A stretch of DNA of 64,000 nt from Heliocidaris tuberculata (lineage: Eukaryota > Echinodermata > Echinoidea > Camarodonta > Echinometridae). Position numbers and translations under genes: made by a program. The notes beneath the pieces were generated by a model that searched no databases, was not told where the DNA came from, and saw only the letters and a program-made list of their open reading frames with translations. Shown piece by piece: positions 37,501 to 47,200 of the stretch; the first letter of the stretch is position 1; each line of letters starts with the position of its first letter. The DNA lies in the NCBI GenBank assembly GCA_025618425.1, contig CM046845.1:32490277-32554276 (forward strand), read 5' to 3'.

Positions 37501-37590
37501 ATGGGTGTGATGGGTTCAGTAGGAGGAGCAGAGGGAGGCGAAGAGCTGAACGTTGAGGATGATGATGAGGAAGAATTTGATTTGAAATGA
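29499..37590 (+). CDS. NAPG: Gamma-SNAP, soluble NSF attachment protein gamma (10 exons, 318 aa)
   Basis: Cytosolic adaptor that recruits the ATPase NSF to SNARE complexes for disassembly in vesicle traffic. Exons: 29499-29557, 30619-30686, 31543-31627, 31993-32041, 32417-32526, 33093-33159, 33460-33609, 34520-34599, 37004-37133, 37432-37590; total 957 nt, in phase throughout. The protein follows human NAPG (312 aa) end to end: FKNAKQ, LFHAAKQYEQAG, EHGTPDTAA, LGKSARILVR, DYVAA, LPLFKYMDND and VPGG match. It is built of TPR-like helical hairpins and ends in an acidic tail (VEDDDEEEFDLK). Gamma rather than alpha/beta SNAP is supported by these motifs and the tail. Tail to tail with MEAK7. Confidence 0.97.
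30619..30686 (+). CDS. NAPG: NAPG exon 2 (aa 20-42)
   Basis: FFKWKPDFGSAAHEYEQA aligns with human FLKWKPDYDSAASEYGKA. Acceptor GATTCTAG, donor GTAAGT. Confidence 0.96.
31506..31536. repeat. (CT)n microsatellite at NAPG exon 3 acceptor
   Basis: About 15 CT units end 6 nt before the AG at 31541-31542, so the repeat itself is the polypyrimidine tract. Confidence 0.9.
31543..31627 (+). CDS. NAPG: NAPG exon 3 (aa 43-70)
   Basis: VCFKNAKQPLEAKRAY and AHRNND match human VAFKNAKQ and AHENNR. The polypyrimidine tract of its acceptor is a (CT)n microsatellite. The donor GTATCC is weak, but the join to exon 4 restores A-L-F-H-A-A-K exactly. Confidence 0.93.
31993..32041 (+). CDS. NAPG: NAPG exon 4 (aa 71-87)
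   Basis: A 49-nt exon encoding LFHAAKQYEQAGFIMR, near identical to human LFHAAKAYEQAGMMLK. Acceptor TTATACAG, donor GTAAGT. Confidence 0.96.
32417..32526 (+). CDS. NAPG: NAPG exon 5 (aa 88-123)
   Basis: LFEKAASLYTEHGTPDTAAI matches human LIEKASMMYLENGTPDTAAM. Acceptor is the purine-rich AATGAAG, poor but supported by the homologous join; donor GTAAGA. Confidence 0.93.
32555..32830 (+). repeat. tRNA-like (SINE) remnants in NAPG intron 5
   Basis: ATGGTATAGGGGTTTGTATTCTGGACTGC followed by CTAGGTTCAGTTCC at about 32744-32810 resembles a tRNA A and B box pair; a second partial copy (ATGGTATAGTGGTTTGTACACTTGCC) starts near 32558. Not an intact tRNA gene. Confidence 0.4.
33093..33159 (+). CDS. NAPG: NAPG exon 6 (aa 124-146)
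   Basis: Encodes MMETVNPRMCLELYQKACDVVE, parallel to human LIENVDPEKAVQLYQQTANVFE. Acceptor TGTGCAG, donor GTAAAT. Confidence 0.95.
33460..33609 (+). CDS. NAPG: NAPG exon 7 (aa 147-196)
   Basis: RQIVDFLGKSARILVR and DYDEAAKVLSKER align with human RQAVELLGKASRLLVR and RFDEAALSIQKEK. Phase 0 both sides; donor GTGAGT. Confidence 0.96.
34520..34599 (+). CDS. NAPG: NAPG exon 8 (aa 197-222)
   Basis: VSALVLVHLKRGDYVAADK matches human IAQVLVHLHRNDYVAAER. Donor GTAGGT, phase 2; a 2.4-kb intron follows. Confidence 0.95.
34860..36450. repeat. CpG-rich block in NAPG intron 8
   Basis: CpG-rich patches (34900-34995, 35590-35760, 36000-36120, 36350-36445), with GATCGCG-type repeats and a GGTGGGCGGGCCCGCCCACC palindrome near 36400, contrast with AT-rich flanks. 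Probably an insertion, but no clean termini or recognised coding sequence were found. Confidence 0.35.
37004..37133 (+). CDS. NAPG: NAPG exon 9 (aa 223-266)
   Basis: Ends LPLFKYMDND, identical in core to human SPLFKYMDND. Acceptor TTGTCTAG, donor GTGAGT. Confidence 0.96.
37432..37590 (+). CDS. NAPG: NAPG exon 10 (aa 267-318)
   Basis: YVKLARSLRVPGG corresponds to human YAKLGLSLVVPGG, then a low-complexity linker and acidic tail. TGA at 37588-37590. Confidence 0.95.
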   Translation, partial: YVKLARSLRVPGGSRPKQKAAPPMGVMGSVGGAEGGEELNVEDDDEEEFDLK

Positions 37591-38903
37591 ACACTGGAAG
37601 AAGCATCTTGAAGCCTAGTATTAAAGACCAAGCTATCTCAAGGATTCAATCTCCTGACTGTTGCATGCCATGTAGAAGCAAGATTCCTAGCTTAGTTGAT
37701 TGGAGTTTGGAGTAGAGTAGATGTTTGAAGTGGACTAGACGATCACGCGCCATAGGTGGATCATAGCACAAGAAACTCAGAGGCAAATCAGGAAAGTATC
37801 TCTATCTAAAGGAATGGGAAAGAATTAGCTGAGAAGATTTTAGAGTGGGCTGTCCAAAGAATCATCAAGGACAGTAACAATCTAGTTCGGAAAAAACAAG
37901 AGACAAATGTTGAATTTGTCCTTTATTCCAGCTGAAAAGTCTCCACCTGTGGTTTGAACTGATTTATGAAGTCGATATGCTAAGCACAAATTTATCTTGG
38001 ACAAGTATTACTCTGTGTTGACAAATTTTTGTGTGTATTTTCTCGCTCATTGGTGCCATATTTTAGATTCATATATTATTGATGTTTGTGTAGACCCAAT
38101 ATTTGTTCAGATAGAATTTATCTTAAGTAAGTAACTCAAAAGAAAAATTGTACAACTCTTAATATTATCAAGGAACATTGATAATGATACAGTGCTAAGA
38201 AGAAAATTAGAATCAGCAACAGCAGTGGGAGTATTATTGATATGCAGGAGATTTCTTCAAGATATTTACTTTTTAAAAATGTTGTATTGCACACTTACAC
38301 TATCAACAGTATTCTAAGAGCTATTTCCAGCTGCCATTATTGTGGTGTCAAATGATGTGCATGTATAATTATGTTCAAAAAGTCAAAAGCCAGAATGTTC
38401 TTGTACAAATGTTGATTGTGTATTTATGGCATTATGTTTTAGACAGTACTTGGATTGTTGTAAAGAGTGTGGTGAACATTTCAAAAGCTGTCCTTGGTGC
38501 AATAACTTTTGTACCCCCAAAATGATGGGGACAAAAAATGTGAGAGAAAGAAATTATAACTGTATGTTGTGTTGTCTTTAAGGATATTTACTTACATGCA
38601 TCTTATTGTAACAAAATGTGTTAAAATGTTTGCTCCTTTGCTCTGAGCACCAAAATATGGTTCACAGTTTTTTCCCATAGAATAAGTGATGTAATGGCCC
38701 CTGTAAAAAAAGCCACCACCTTTTTTTTGGTTGATTTATCAGAATATATCATCTTCAATACTGGATGGGCTATAAGGTGAATATCTTTCAGAATATGCTC
38801 CGACTGTCATAAGATGGTTGATTTTATTGATTTTACATGATTGTATATTGGTTTCATCTCTTTTCCAGATATACATTATGAACAAAGATCATGGAAAAAT
38901 AAA
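37591..38903 (+). other. Probable NAPG 3 prime UTR with poly(A) signal
   Basis: No coding potential. An AATAAA hexamer at 38898-38903, followed by an AT-rich stretch, is a reasonable polyadenylation site; others further on are possible. Confidence 0.4.
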
Positions 38904-41900
38904 GCATTGGATATGAAATGAAAATACAAATAAGTTATCCACTTGCCCATGTATTCCTAAATTCTTGATGTTTATAGAATAGCACTATTTCCCCCTTATT
39001 ATATATGGCAGGTGCAATCTGCCCATCTATTGTAGGATGCTTCAATGATAATGAGTTTCTCAACGCATGCCTGAGCGAAAGAAAATTGCTAATTAATTTA
39101 GTTTATACGAAGGGCTTTCAGCGGAAGTCATTTCAAATACCTGTATATTATGTGAAAGTGACCTTCAGATGCAACACAACCAGCCTTTTGAAGCAAGTCT
39201 AATAAATGTCATGGCCTGTAGGATAGAAAATTCTCTGATTAAATTTTGAATGTAGCTCAAAAATTAGTTAAGGGCTGAGCCAGAACATTGAGGCTACTGA
39301 TTTTTTGTCTCACCAGGTATGGATAAATAATCAAATGTATGGTAATGACCAATGAAATATTGTTTCCTCAATATGTTTTCTTAAACATGAAGTGAGATGA
39401 CTTAAAACTGTGATACACTAAATAGTTGATGTCTTTCTTAGGTTGTGGGCTTTAAGATCAATTACTTGAATTAACAAAAGGGGCATTTTATTCTTTCTTA
39501 AAATTAGTTCAATAATAGAGATATAGGTCCAGTTGTGTAGCATGAGTTCTATAATTCTCATATGTACATGTACGTAGCATTGAGAAATGATCTTCGAGGT
39601 TTAGTGATGTGGAAAAAAAATTAGAAAGTTCATTGCAATTTCACAATCTTCCTTTATCTTTCAGTGATGTCTTCTTTCTCTTTCAATGAAATGTTTAATA
39701 ATTACATTTATTGCCATTAGCAGGTAAAGCTACAATTTGATGAAATGTACGTATCGAACAATGAACATTAGTGTACCAGACTATCTGCACTGTATTATAC
39801 AAATATCTGCAACTCAAAGGTTCTATGCACTTAGTTGAATTTTTAAGCAACTGAATTACACTCGATGTATCATCCATTATAGAATATATCATTATTCTAT
39901 ATTCATGTAGAGGTAGCTAGAATGATTTGTAATAAGAGTTGACCACAAAAAGCCAGTTCCATTTATATCCCACTTTTGTTCAGACTCTTTAATTCTATAA
40001 ATGTTTCTCCTTCTTTCTGCTACATTGTACTGTTCTGTGTAACAGCTGATTAAATTGCGGTACATGTATTTATAACAAGATTATGGACCATTTCTTTGGA
40101 ATTCCTGGAAGAATTGTATACAGGTTATGTACTTATGTTCCTAATTTGAAAAGAAAATGTCATGAAAACGTCATGGATTGAAATGATTTTCCAAGTTTGT
40201 TCTGAGGGTAGCAAAGAATTGCTCCTAGTAGCATTTTACTGGCCAGTAGCTCAGTGACTTTTAAATTTCTCATCATATAAATTTTATGACTTGTTTAGAA
40301 TCCTGGGGTATTTTTTATTGTAGGGCTTCAGCTAATTTGTGGATTTCCTCATCATCATGGACACATCCAAAAACATTCAGAACAGACACAATTCAGTATG
40401 TCTGCCATTAGGGGCAAATCATTGTAGCTACCTATAAAATACTGGATTATACACATCTGCTTTGTAAGCCCACCGTAATGGAAAAGTTTAGAAATTGATT
40501 GTGTAATGCACCGTTTGTGTTATTCAACTTTAATGTACATGTATTGTGTGATTTGACTTATTAAATGAGTGCTAGACAGGCAGATAGCCTGTATTAGGTT
40601 TTAATGTCTTCATATATGTACATAAATAATATGACTCTATTATGTTATGATGCATAATATGTCCTTGACATAATCTTTCTGAAATGAAATGCATGTAGTG
40701 TGTTAAATCTGAAACAGATGAAAATCTTTCATAAACTGCATAGTTGTGAGGTGAAATGAAAGGCCTCTGTTCCAAAAGAGTTAATGATATAACTTGAAGA
40801 CACTGAACAAAATTAAAGGCCATTTAGTCTGTTTGTACAAAGTAAATATAGATCTTTGACTTTATTTGTAAGACCAATGTTGATGTATACATTCCAACAA
40901 AACAAATTTCTCTACACCAATTTCATTTTTTATATATGTAATAATTATGAAAACTATTTAGCATGATAAACAATGCATACAAAACATGATTCAAATTTAT
41001 TAGATAAAAATTAGTTGCAAAAGGCAATATTGTAAGTCAGTGACTGAGAACCTTATTATTTATGCGTTAATAGGTCTCTTTCTTGAAAAATTTGCTCAAT
41101 TTCTACAATTTATAACTCCATCTTTCCCAATGATTGAATAATTTTCAAAAATGTTAACAAAAATGAGCCAATAGAAAATAATTGAAATTGCCTTACATAT
41201 AATCCCAAAGAAAATATATGACAATTTAATGAACTTGTATCCACAATCATTTATACCGATAGAAATAAAATATAATTCATGGGAATTTGAGGTAGATTAA
41301 TTCCTTCCAAAACTATGCTGATGAATTATTGTTTTATACAATTTTGTAACCTCAAATTGACCATTAATGTTGTATTTCAATGACAATATAACATAATAGG
41401 TTACATAAATGTTTTACTCTTTATATTTCATGTAAAAAATTCCAAAGTCTAAACATAACACCGGTGCTTAAATTATAAACTGACGCTTCATTGTTAATAA
41501 TAATGAAGGATGAGCACATACTTGTACAGAAGAATGAGAAGAACATAATTGGCGTTATACTGCTATAGCAGTTATTAGTGTTGTCTCTTGGAAAGGTGAA
41601 TGCATTCTAGTGTTTGCAACTCTTAAACCTTCCATCACACTTGGCACATACAGTAATATAATTCCTTTGCATTCATTTCATTTGGACAGTTTCCAAAAGG
41701 CTTATTCATTGATCTCCAGAGAGCTGATAAGATGTTTATTGTTGATATGCTTTTACTATGAACTACAGTGTGTACGAACATTAAAATTGACTAGTAATTC
41801 CAAATTATCATGAGCTGGTTAACCTATTCTATTCCTTTTTTAAATTATCATGTATGACCGTGTTTGTTTAAAGAACTGTACTTATTCATATAAAATGTAC

Positions 41901-43276
41901 CTGTAAATATTTAAGTATTTAAATTCAATACAGACTTTACTTTTATTGCCATAATAAATATGTGAATGTTATATGACATAGTACAAGTATCTTGTGTGAC
42001 TTTATGTAGCCTTTTTTCATGTTTATTGATATATAAGGTTTGGTGCCGACATTAAATATGAATTAAGAAGAGGAACGCAGTCTTAATAAAACAAAGCTGA
42101 AGATTAATATTTTACTGATGTTTTTGTCAAAAGACCTTTATTGAAATGCAAAGCTCATAAAGGTCTTTTGATCAAAACGTTGGCATAATATATTTCTTCA
42201 GCTGTGTTTATATATTGACAGAGTTCCTGATCTCCACATGATTCTTAAAACTTATCTGACCTTAATTTCTGTAACTTGTACTCGGGCCTTAGCCATGATG
42301 ACCTCATCAAATCCTACTCTTACAAAAACATGATGTAATCGTCATATTACTTATACAAATATTGAGTAAACCTACCATATCACAAAGTCACAAATTCTTT
42401 GTAGGTGTAAAAGCTTGACAACCAAGTGACCTGATCAATTTGTTAGTCCTCCCAAATCTCTTCACACCTTTAGTCATTTTTACATATATCAGATTGTTTA
42501 ATATCGAGTTGTATCAAAATAAAAAGATGATTGCACTATGACGTTATTAATTAAAGCTTCACCTACAACTTCACATATGAAATTAAAACATGTCTGAAAT
42601 AATATTCCAGGAACATAGATTCTGTAGATCAAGGAATCATGTCATAAGATATTATTATTACATTGTCATAATCCAATTTGGCAAAAAAAAAAACATTAAC
42701 ATTTAAAAAAATGATCAAATTCATATAAGACAACCACAGGAATGTTGGGGACAGAAAAAGTTAATGACATAGAGCCTCCATCTAAATGCATTTGATGGTA
42801 AACACAGAATATGAATTATAATCACTGTAACAGTAGCACTTAGTTAATTTGCATAAAAATAGGTAAATCCACAATATTTCACAATATATGGCAACCCAAA
42901 ACCAATACCAATACATGCAGTAATAAGTTGTATAACAATAAGAAAGTAGCCACAAAACCTAACACATGGAATAAGAATAAATTGATTAATTTTGTAAAAG
43001 CAATAAAATAATTATGTTGAAAGCAATATTGACAAAAGATGACACAAATTTCATGATCCTGTAAGTAATAGTCCTGTGAATGTATACTAGTTTCATCAAA
43101 GAAAATGATCAAAGGGAAAAAAAGACACATTTTGGGAGAGAAATATAAAGTATGAAAGGAAAATATGAGGAACATAGTGAGAGAGACAGAGAGAGAGAGT
43201 CAGAGAAAGAATTCATCCAATTTTAATAATCACCATTTGCAAGAATTAGAAATGCCAGATTGCCTTTCCCAGACCA
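38904..43276. other. Intergenic between NAPG and MEAK7, no gene seen
   Basis: AT-rich; short frames lack family, splice context or biased composition. A foldback at about 42084-42205 is the only distinct structure noticed. Confidence 0.5.
42084..42205. repeat. Long stem-loop / foldback
   Basis: CAAAGCTGAAGA...TCAAAAGACCTTTAT and ATAAAGGTCTTTTGATC...TCTTCAGCTGTG invert around a 15-nt loop, with strong pairing in the inner 15 and outer 12 bp. Confidence 0.65.
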
Positions 43277-43400
43277 TTATAATAATAATAATAATATTCC
43301 ACTTTTATATAGCGCCTAATACATCGGAGATGTCTCTAAGCGCTTTACAGATATATTATTACCCCGGTCATCGGATTCTGGCTTGCCCGCACACAATGTA
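43277..43400 (-). repeat. LINE 3 prime tail fragment, minus strand
   Basis: On the minus strand CTGTAAAGCGCTTAGAGACA leads to GGCGCTATATAAAAG and an ATT repeat, matching the tail type of the LINE at 56000-57331. Confidence 0.6.
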
Positions 43401-43503
43401 TGCACATTCTCATTATTATTACACAATAATATTGAACAAGTCTTAATAGGGTGAAATTATTCAATTTTTTTTTTTTAACTGGCAGGACCTGGCAACCACA
43501 TTC

Positions 43504-43653
43504 AGGGGCAACGAGCGTTTTTGAAAGTGGGGGGGGGGGGGGGGGGGGGGCTGATCTGATTTCACTCATTAATGACTATTTTCGAGCATTTTTTCCGATA
43601 TTTTTTTAACGTGTCTACTCAAAAAAGTGGGGGGGGGGGGGGGGGTTCTGCAG
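43504..43653 (-). repeat. Poly-C-bracketed dispersed repeat, copy B (reversed)
   Basis: Reversed order of copy A: GAGCGTTTTTGAAAGTGG with about 22 G, ATTTCACTCATTAATGAC, then GTGTCTACTCAAAAAAGTGG with about 17 G and CTGCAG. Confidence 0.75.
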
Positions 43654-44113
43654 CCTATGACATTGAGGTTTATTAGATTGTTTTGTACCATCTTGTTTTG
43701 TTTTGTACATTTAAATGATCCATGTATTCATTGTATGTATTCTTATGGAAAACTAATATCCTTTTTAACCTGCAAGTGACAAAGTTCATCCGAAATTCAA
43801 GTTAGTGGTAGATTTGAATAAAATGGAAGCTAATGATATCAACCAGTAAAACTGTTTAGTACTTCAACTTCAAGTATGATTTTTCATACACCCTCAGTCA
43901 TGAGACACTTTCACAATTACAAAAGGAAAATTTTTTAAAAGCCAAAAATGTCTATTTAGACACTGGTAAATGATGATTGGACCCATTAGCAAGGGGTTAG
44001 GTAGAAGTGAGTAAGTCATGACCTCATGGTTGTAGGTCTAATACTAGAACTCTTCACAGTACTTTCTTCAGCCTGAGTTGATACGATCTAGCAGAGTCAA
44101 GGGTCATCAGGGG

Positions 44114-44284
44114 CTATATCGGGTGTGGTACATGGAGCTCATGAACCTCAGGGATGTCTGCCGTAGCATCCTCGTCAACCTCCCTCAATCCTTCACTCTT
44201 TCTAGACTTTCCTACCAGCTCCAGGAGAGCCGTTGCCTCAGGGTCCTTATCTAAGATGCTCTTGTGGCCATCTTCTTCCTCATC
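44114..44284 (-). CDS. MEAK7: MEAK7 exon 8 (aa 443-498)
   Basis: KSILDKDPEATALLELVGKS and SEGLREVDED match human KSILDADPEAQALLEISGHS and SEGLREVPDD, then about 20 extra residues to TAG at 44116-44114. Confidence 0.96.
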   Translation of the reverse strand, partial: DEEEDGHKSILDKDPEATALLELVGKSRKSEGLREVDEDATADIPEVHELHVPHPI

Positions 44285-47200
44285 CTAATCAAAACACACA
44301 TCAATAAAAACAATCATTAGCCATAAAAAAAGACAGCCAGCATAACAATCATTAGGCGTGGTATAAAATGCACTATGTATATACATCAGGAGCATAGGTG
44401 ATCCAACAATAACATTTACTTTGTTGTTGTTGTTCTTGTTCTTGTATATATGATGCATAACATGATCAATAGTCTCACCAGACATTTACGGATGTGTTAA
44501 ACGTGCTGAAAAACAGCAGACTCTCACTGAGAGCTCGGTGGGCCAATGAAGCAGTTCACAGCTACTCAAAATAAATGACAGACTACAAGTAATACAAAAA
44601 GGAACCTCCAACTATTAAAAACACCAAATAACCAAGTAAACAATAAATCATGTCACATGTCACTTCAGTGATAATTGATCTGGTCTTTATTTCATCAAAG
44701 ATTGCGGGTTAGGGTTAGGTTTAGGGTTAGAATTAGGTACAGTGTTTGGTCCAGAGTTGAAGTTAAGAAGTTAGTGGAGGTAACTGACTACAGAGCAAAT
44801 GTTGTACAACCAGAGCATGATGTTCAGAAGTCTTCTTTCTATCTTTTCATATGGTGGTTGATCTTGGAACATATAAATATTTGGCACTGCTTAAAGGGCA
44901 ATCCAACCTCGGAAATAAGATGATTTTTATGAAAGCAGAAAAATAAGAAAAACAGGATGGTGAAAGTTTGAAAGAAATCGGACAAGGAATAAGAAAGTTA
45001 TGGATGTTTGAAAAATGAGATCACTACATCTATGCGAATCTCAAATTGGCAATTTGGTGAGTCAATTGTGACATTTTTGTGGACAACTCTCCCATTTGTC
45101 GTACACAAAAATATTAATTTGCGGTTTTCTTCGAGGCGCTTTTACCCTCGGGGCAGTATTCAAAATATATTGGAGATAGCATATTGCTATAGGTCCTCAT
45201 GAACGAAAAGATCCCACTGAGAAATGCATTTTGAAAAAAAGTGACATTTAGGTCATTTTATGCGTTAGAGCGAATGGGGGAGTTGTCCACAGCTACATCA
45301 CAGTGACATTACCTATTCCGCCAAATTGAAATTCCCATATGCATAGTGATTACAACTTTCAAAAATTCATAACTTTCTTATTGCTTGTCCGATTTCGTTC
45401 AAACTTTCACCAATCTGCTTCTCTGATTTTTCCTCTTTCTTTCAAAGTAACTTGCTATTAAGGTTGGATTTCCCTTTAATGTCAACCTGGATAAACTGAG
45501 ACTTCTTAAATTTCTTTTACTTTAATCATAGCTTGTTATATCTGCCTAAAACCAATCTATGTAGCTGAAATTCCAAATGCCCTCTTGCATTTAGTTTTGC
45601 AGGAGAGACTCACGGTGATTTACTAATACTATTATTCTTGTTATTGTTACTGTTATTCTTCTGTTATAATCCAGTCTTGTTACTGTACCAATATTCTAAG
45701 AAATAAATATTCACAGAATATACCAACACTACCCCAGCCCCAAATCCCCTTTTTTTTTAAATCAAATTTAATCTTACCTCAGTCTTCTTCTTTGGTAGTG
45801 GTCCTACTGCCCAGACTTCTAAGCAATCGATGACAAAGTTCTCTGATCCAGATAGCTGGGGACTATCATATGTAGTACACTTAGGCTTGGCCTTGCTATG
45901 GCCTTTACCATAGTCCTGGTCTAACCAGAGACCAAAGTACTCAAACTGTCCTCCCATACCCTGTGTCAGAGTAAAATCAAATGAAAATCAATCAGTAATA
46001 GAAATTTCATTTAGTTTTTTTTTTCAATTTAAATTTTTTTTTTTTTTTTTAACCAATGTAGTTGCTTTATCATTGTTTTTCTTTTTTATAGCTTATTCTT
46101 TTTATTCTCGATCAGACAAACCTAATAAGAACAGGTTACTTACTAAGACTGAGTAAATTGATGATTTACTTATAAATCTACAGATATCTGTAGACCAAAA
46201 AGATATTATTGATTTTTCACAATTTATATTAAAGTTGTGTTTGTGAATAGTTTAGTAGAGAAAATAAGGTCATAAATATAGGCATAGCTGGTCAACTTAT
46301 TTACACTTTCAACTACAAGCAACAACTGCTCATTATGCTTCTGATAAGTCAATGGCATGGTTTCCCTTTAGGAAAACCTACTCACCAGACCATTGGGCAT
46401 TGTCTGCTGATCAATGTTGAGATACATGTAATGATCATTGTGTCCTGTCGTCTCATAGATACCAAGGTCAGAGGTCAAACTGAACAGGAAGCAGTGAGTA
46501 TTGCCTAGGTATTAACAAGAAGACACCGAAGAACATTTTCCAACAAGCCCGCATGAGATGACTGATATTGGCAACAGCAAACTAATGAATGCATTTCAAA
46601 TAATATTTTCTTTGAAGATACCCTAAGAAGTGAAAGTTTAAAATAAAACTGCACATAAGATGAGGTGACAAGCAACTGTTACTACTGTATATGATATCCT
46701 GTTTAAGATAAAAATGCAACATGTCATACACATTAACTTTATTAAGATTTAGCCAACAGAATAATAAAGATACTTCATATCTCAGTATCAAAATTTATGA
46801 TGCTAAATCACATCTTTTTATTTCTTATGTATTTCACACTAATTCATTTATGTATGACAGCACAGAATTTGAAATAAAATAGAACAGTAAGGGTTACCTA
46901 TGAAATTTGGACCAAGATGCCAGCTCTCTGACCCAAAACCTCCAAAGACCCTACCATCGGTATCCCTGACTATTAAGACTGAAGGTCCTTTGTTCTGGAT
47001 TTGTGCTAGGAATGTTGAGAAGCTTGACCCATGGATGGACGATGAATAGAGGAACCTCCATTCACGTCTCAGCTCATGGGGAAGGTGATAGTTGATGGTC
47101 AGCAGACTTGGGAGGTCAAGCAAGGTCCTGAACTTTGACCAGGGTGCATCCTTGCAGAGAGGCAGTGTGGGTACGTGGTGCATGATGTCATCAGTGATCG

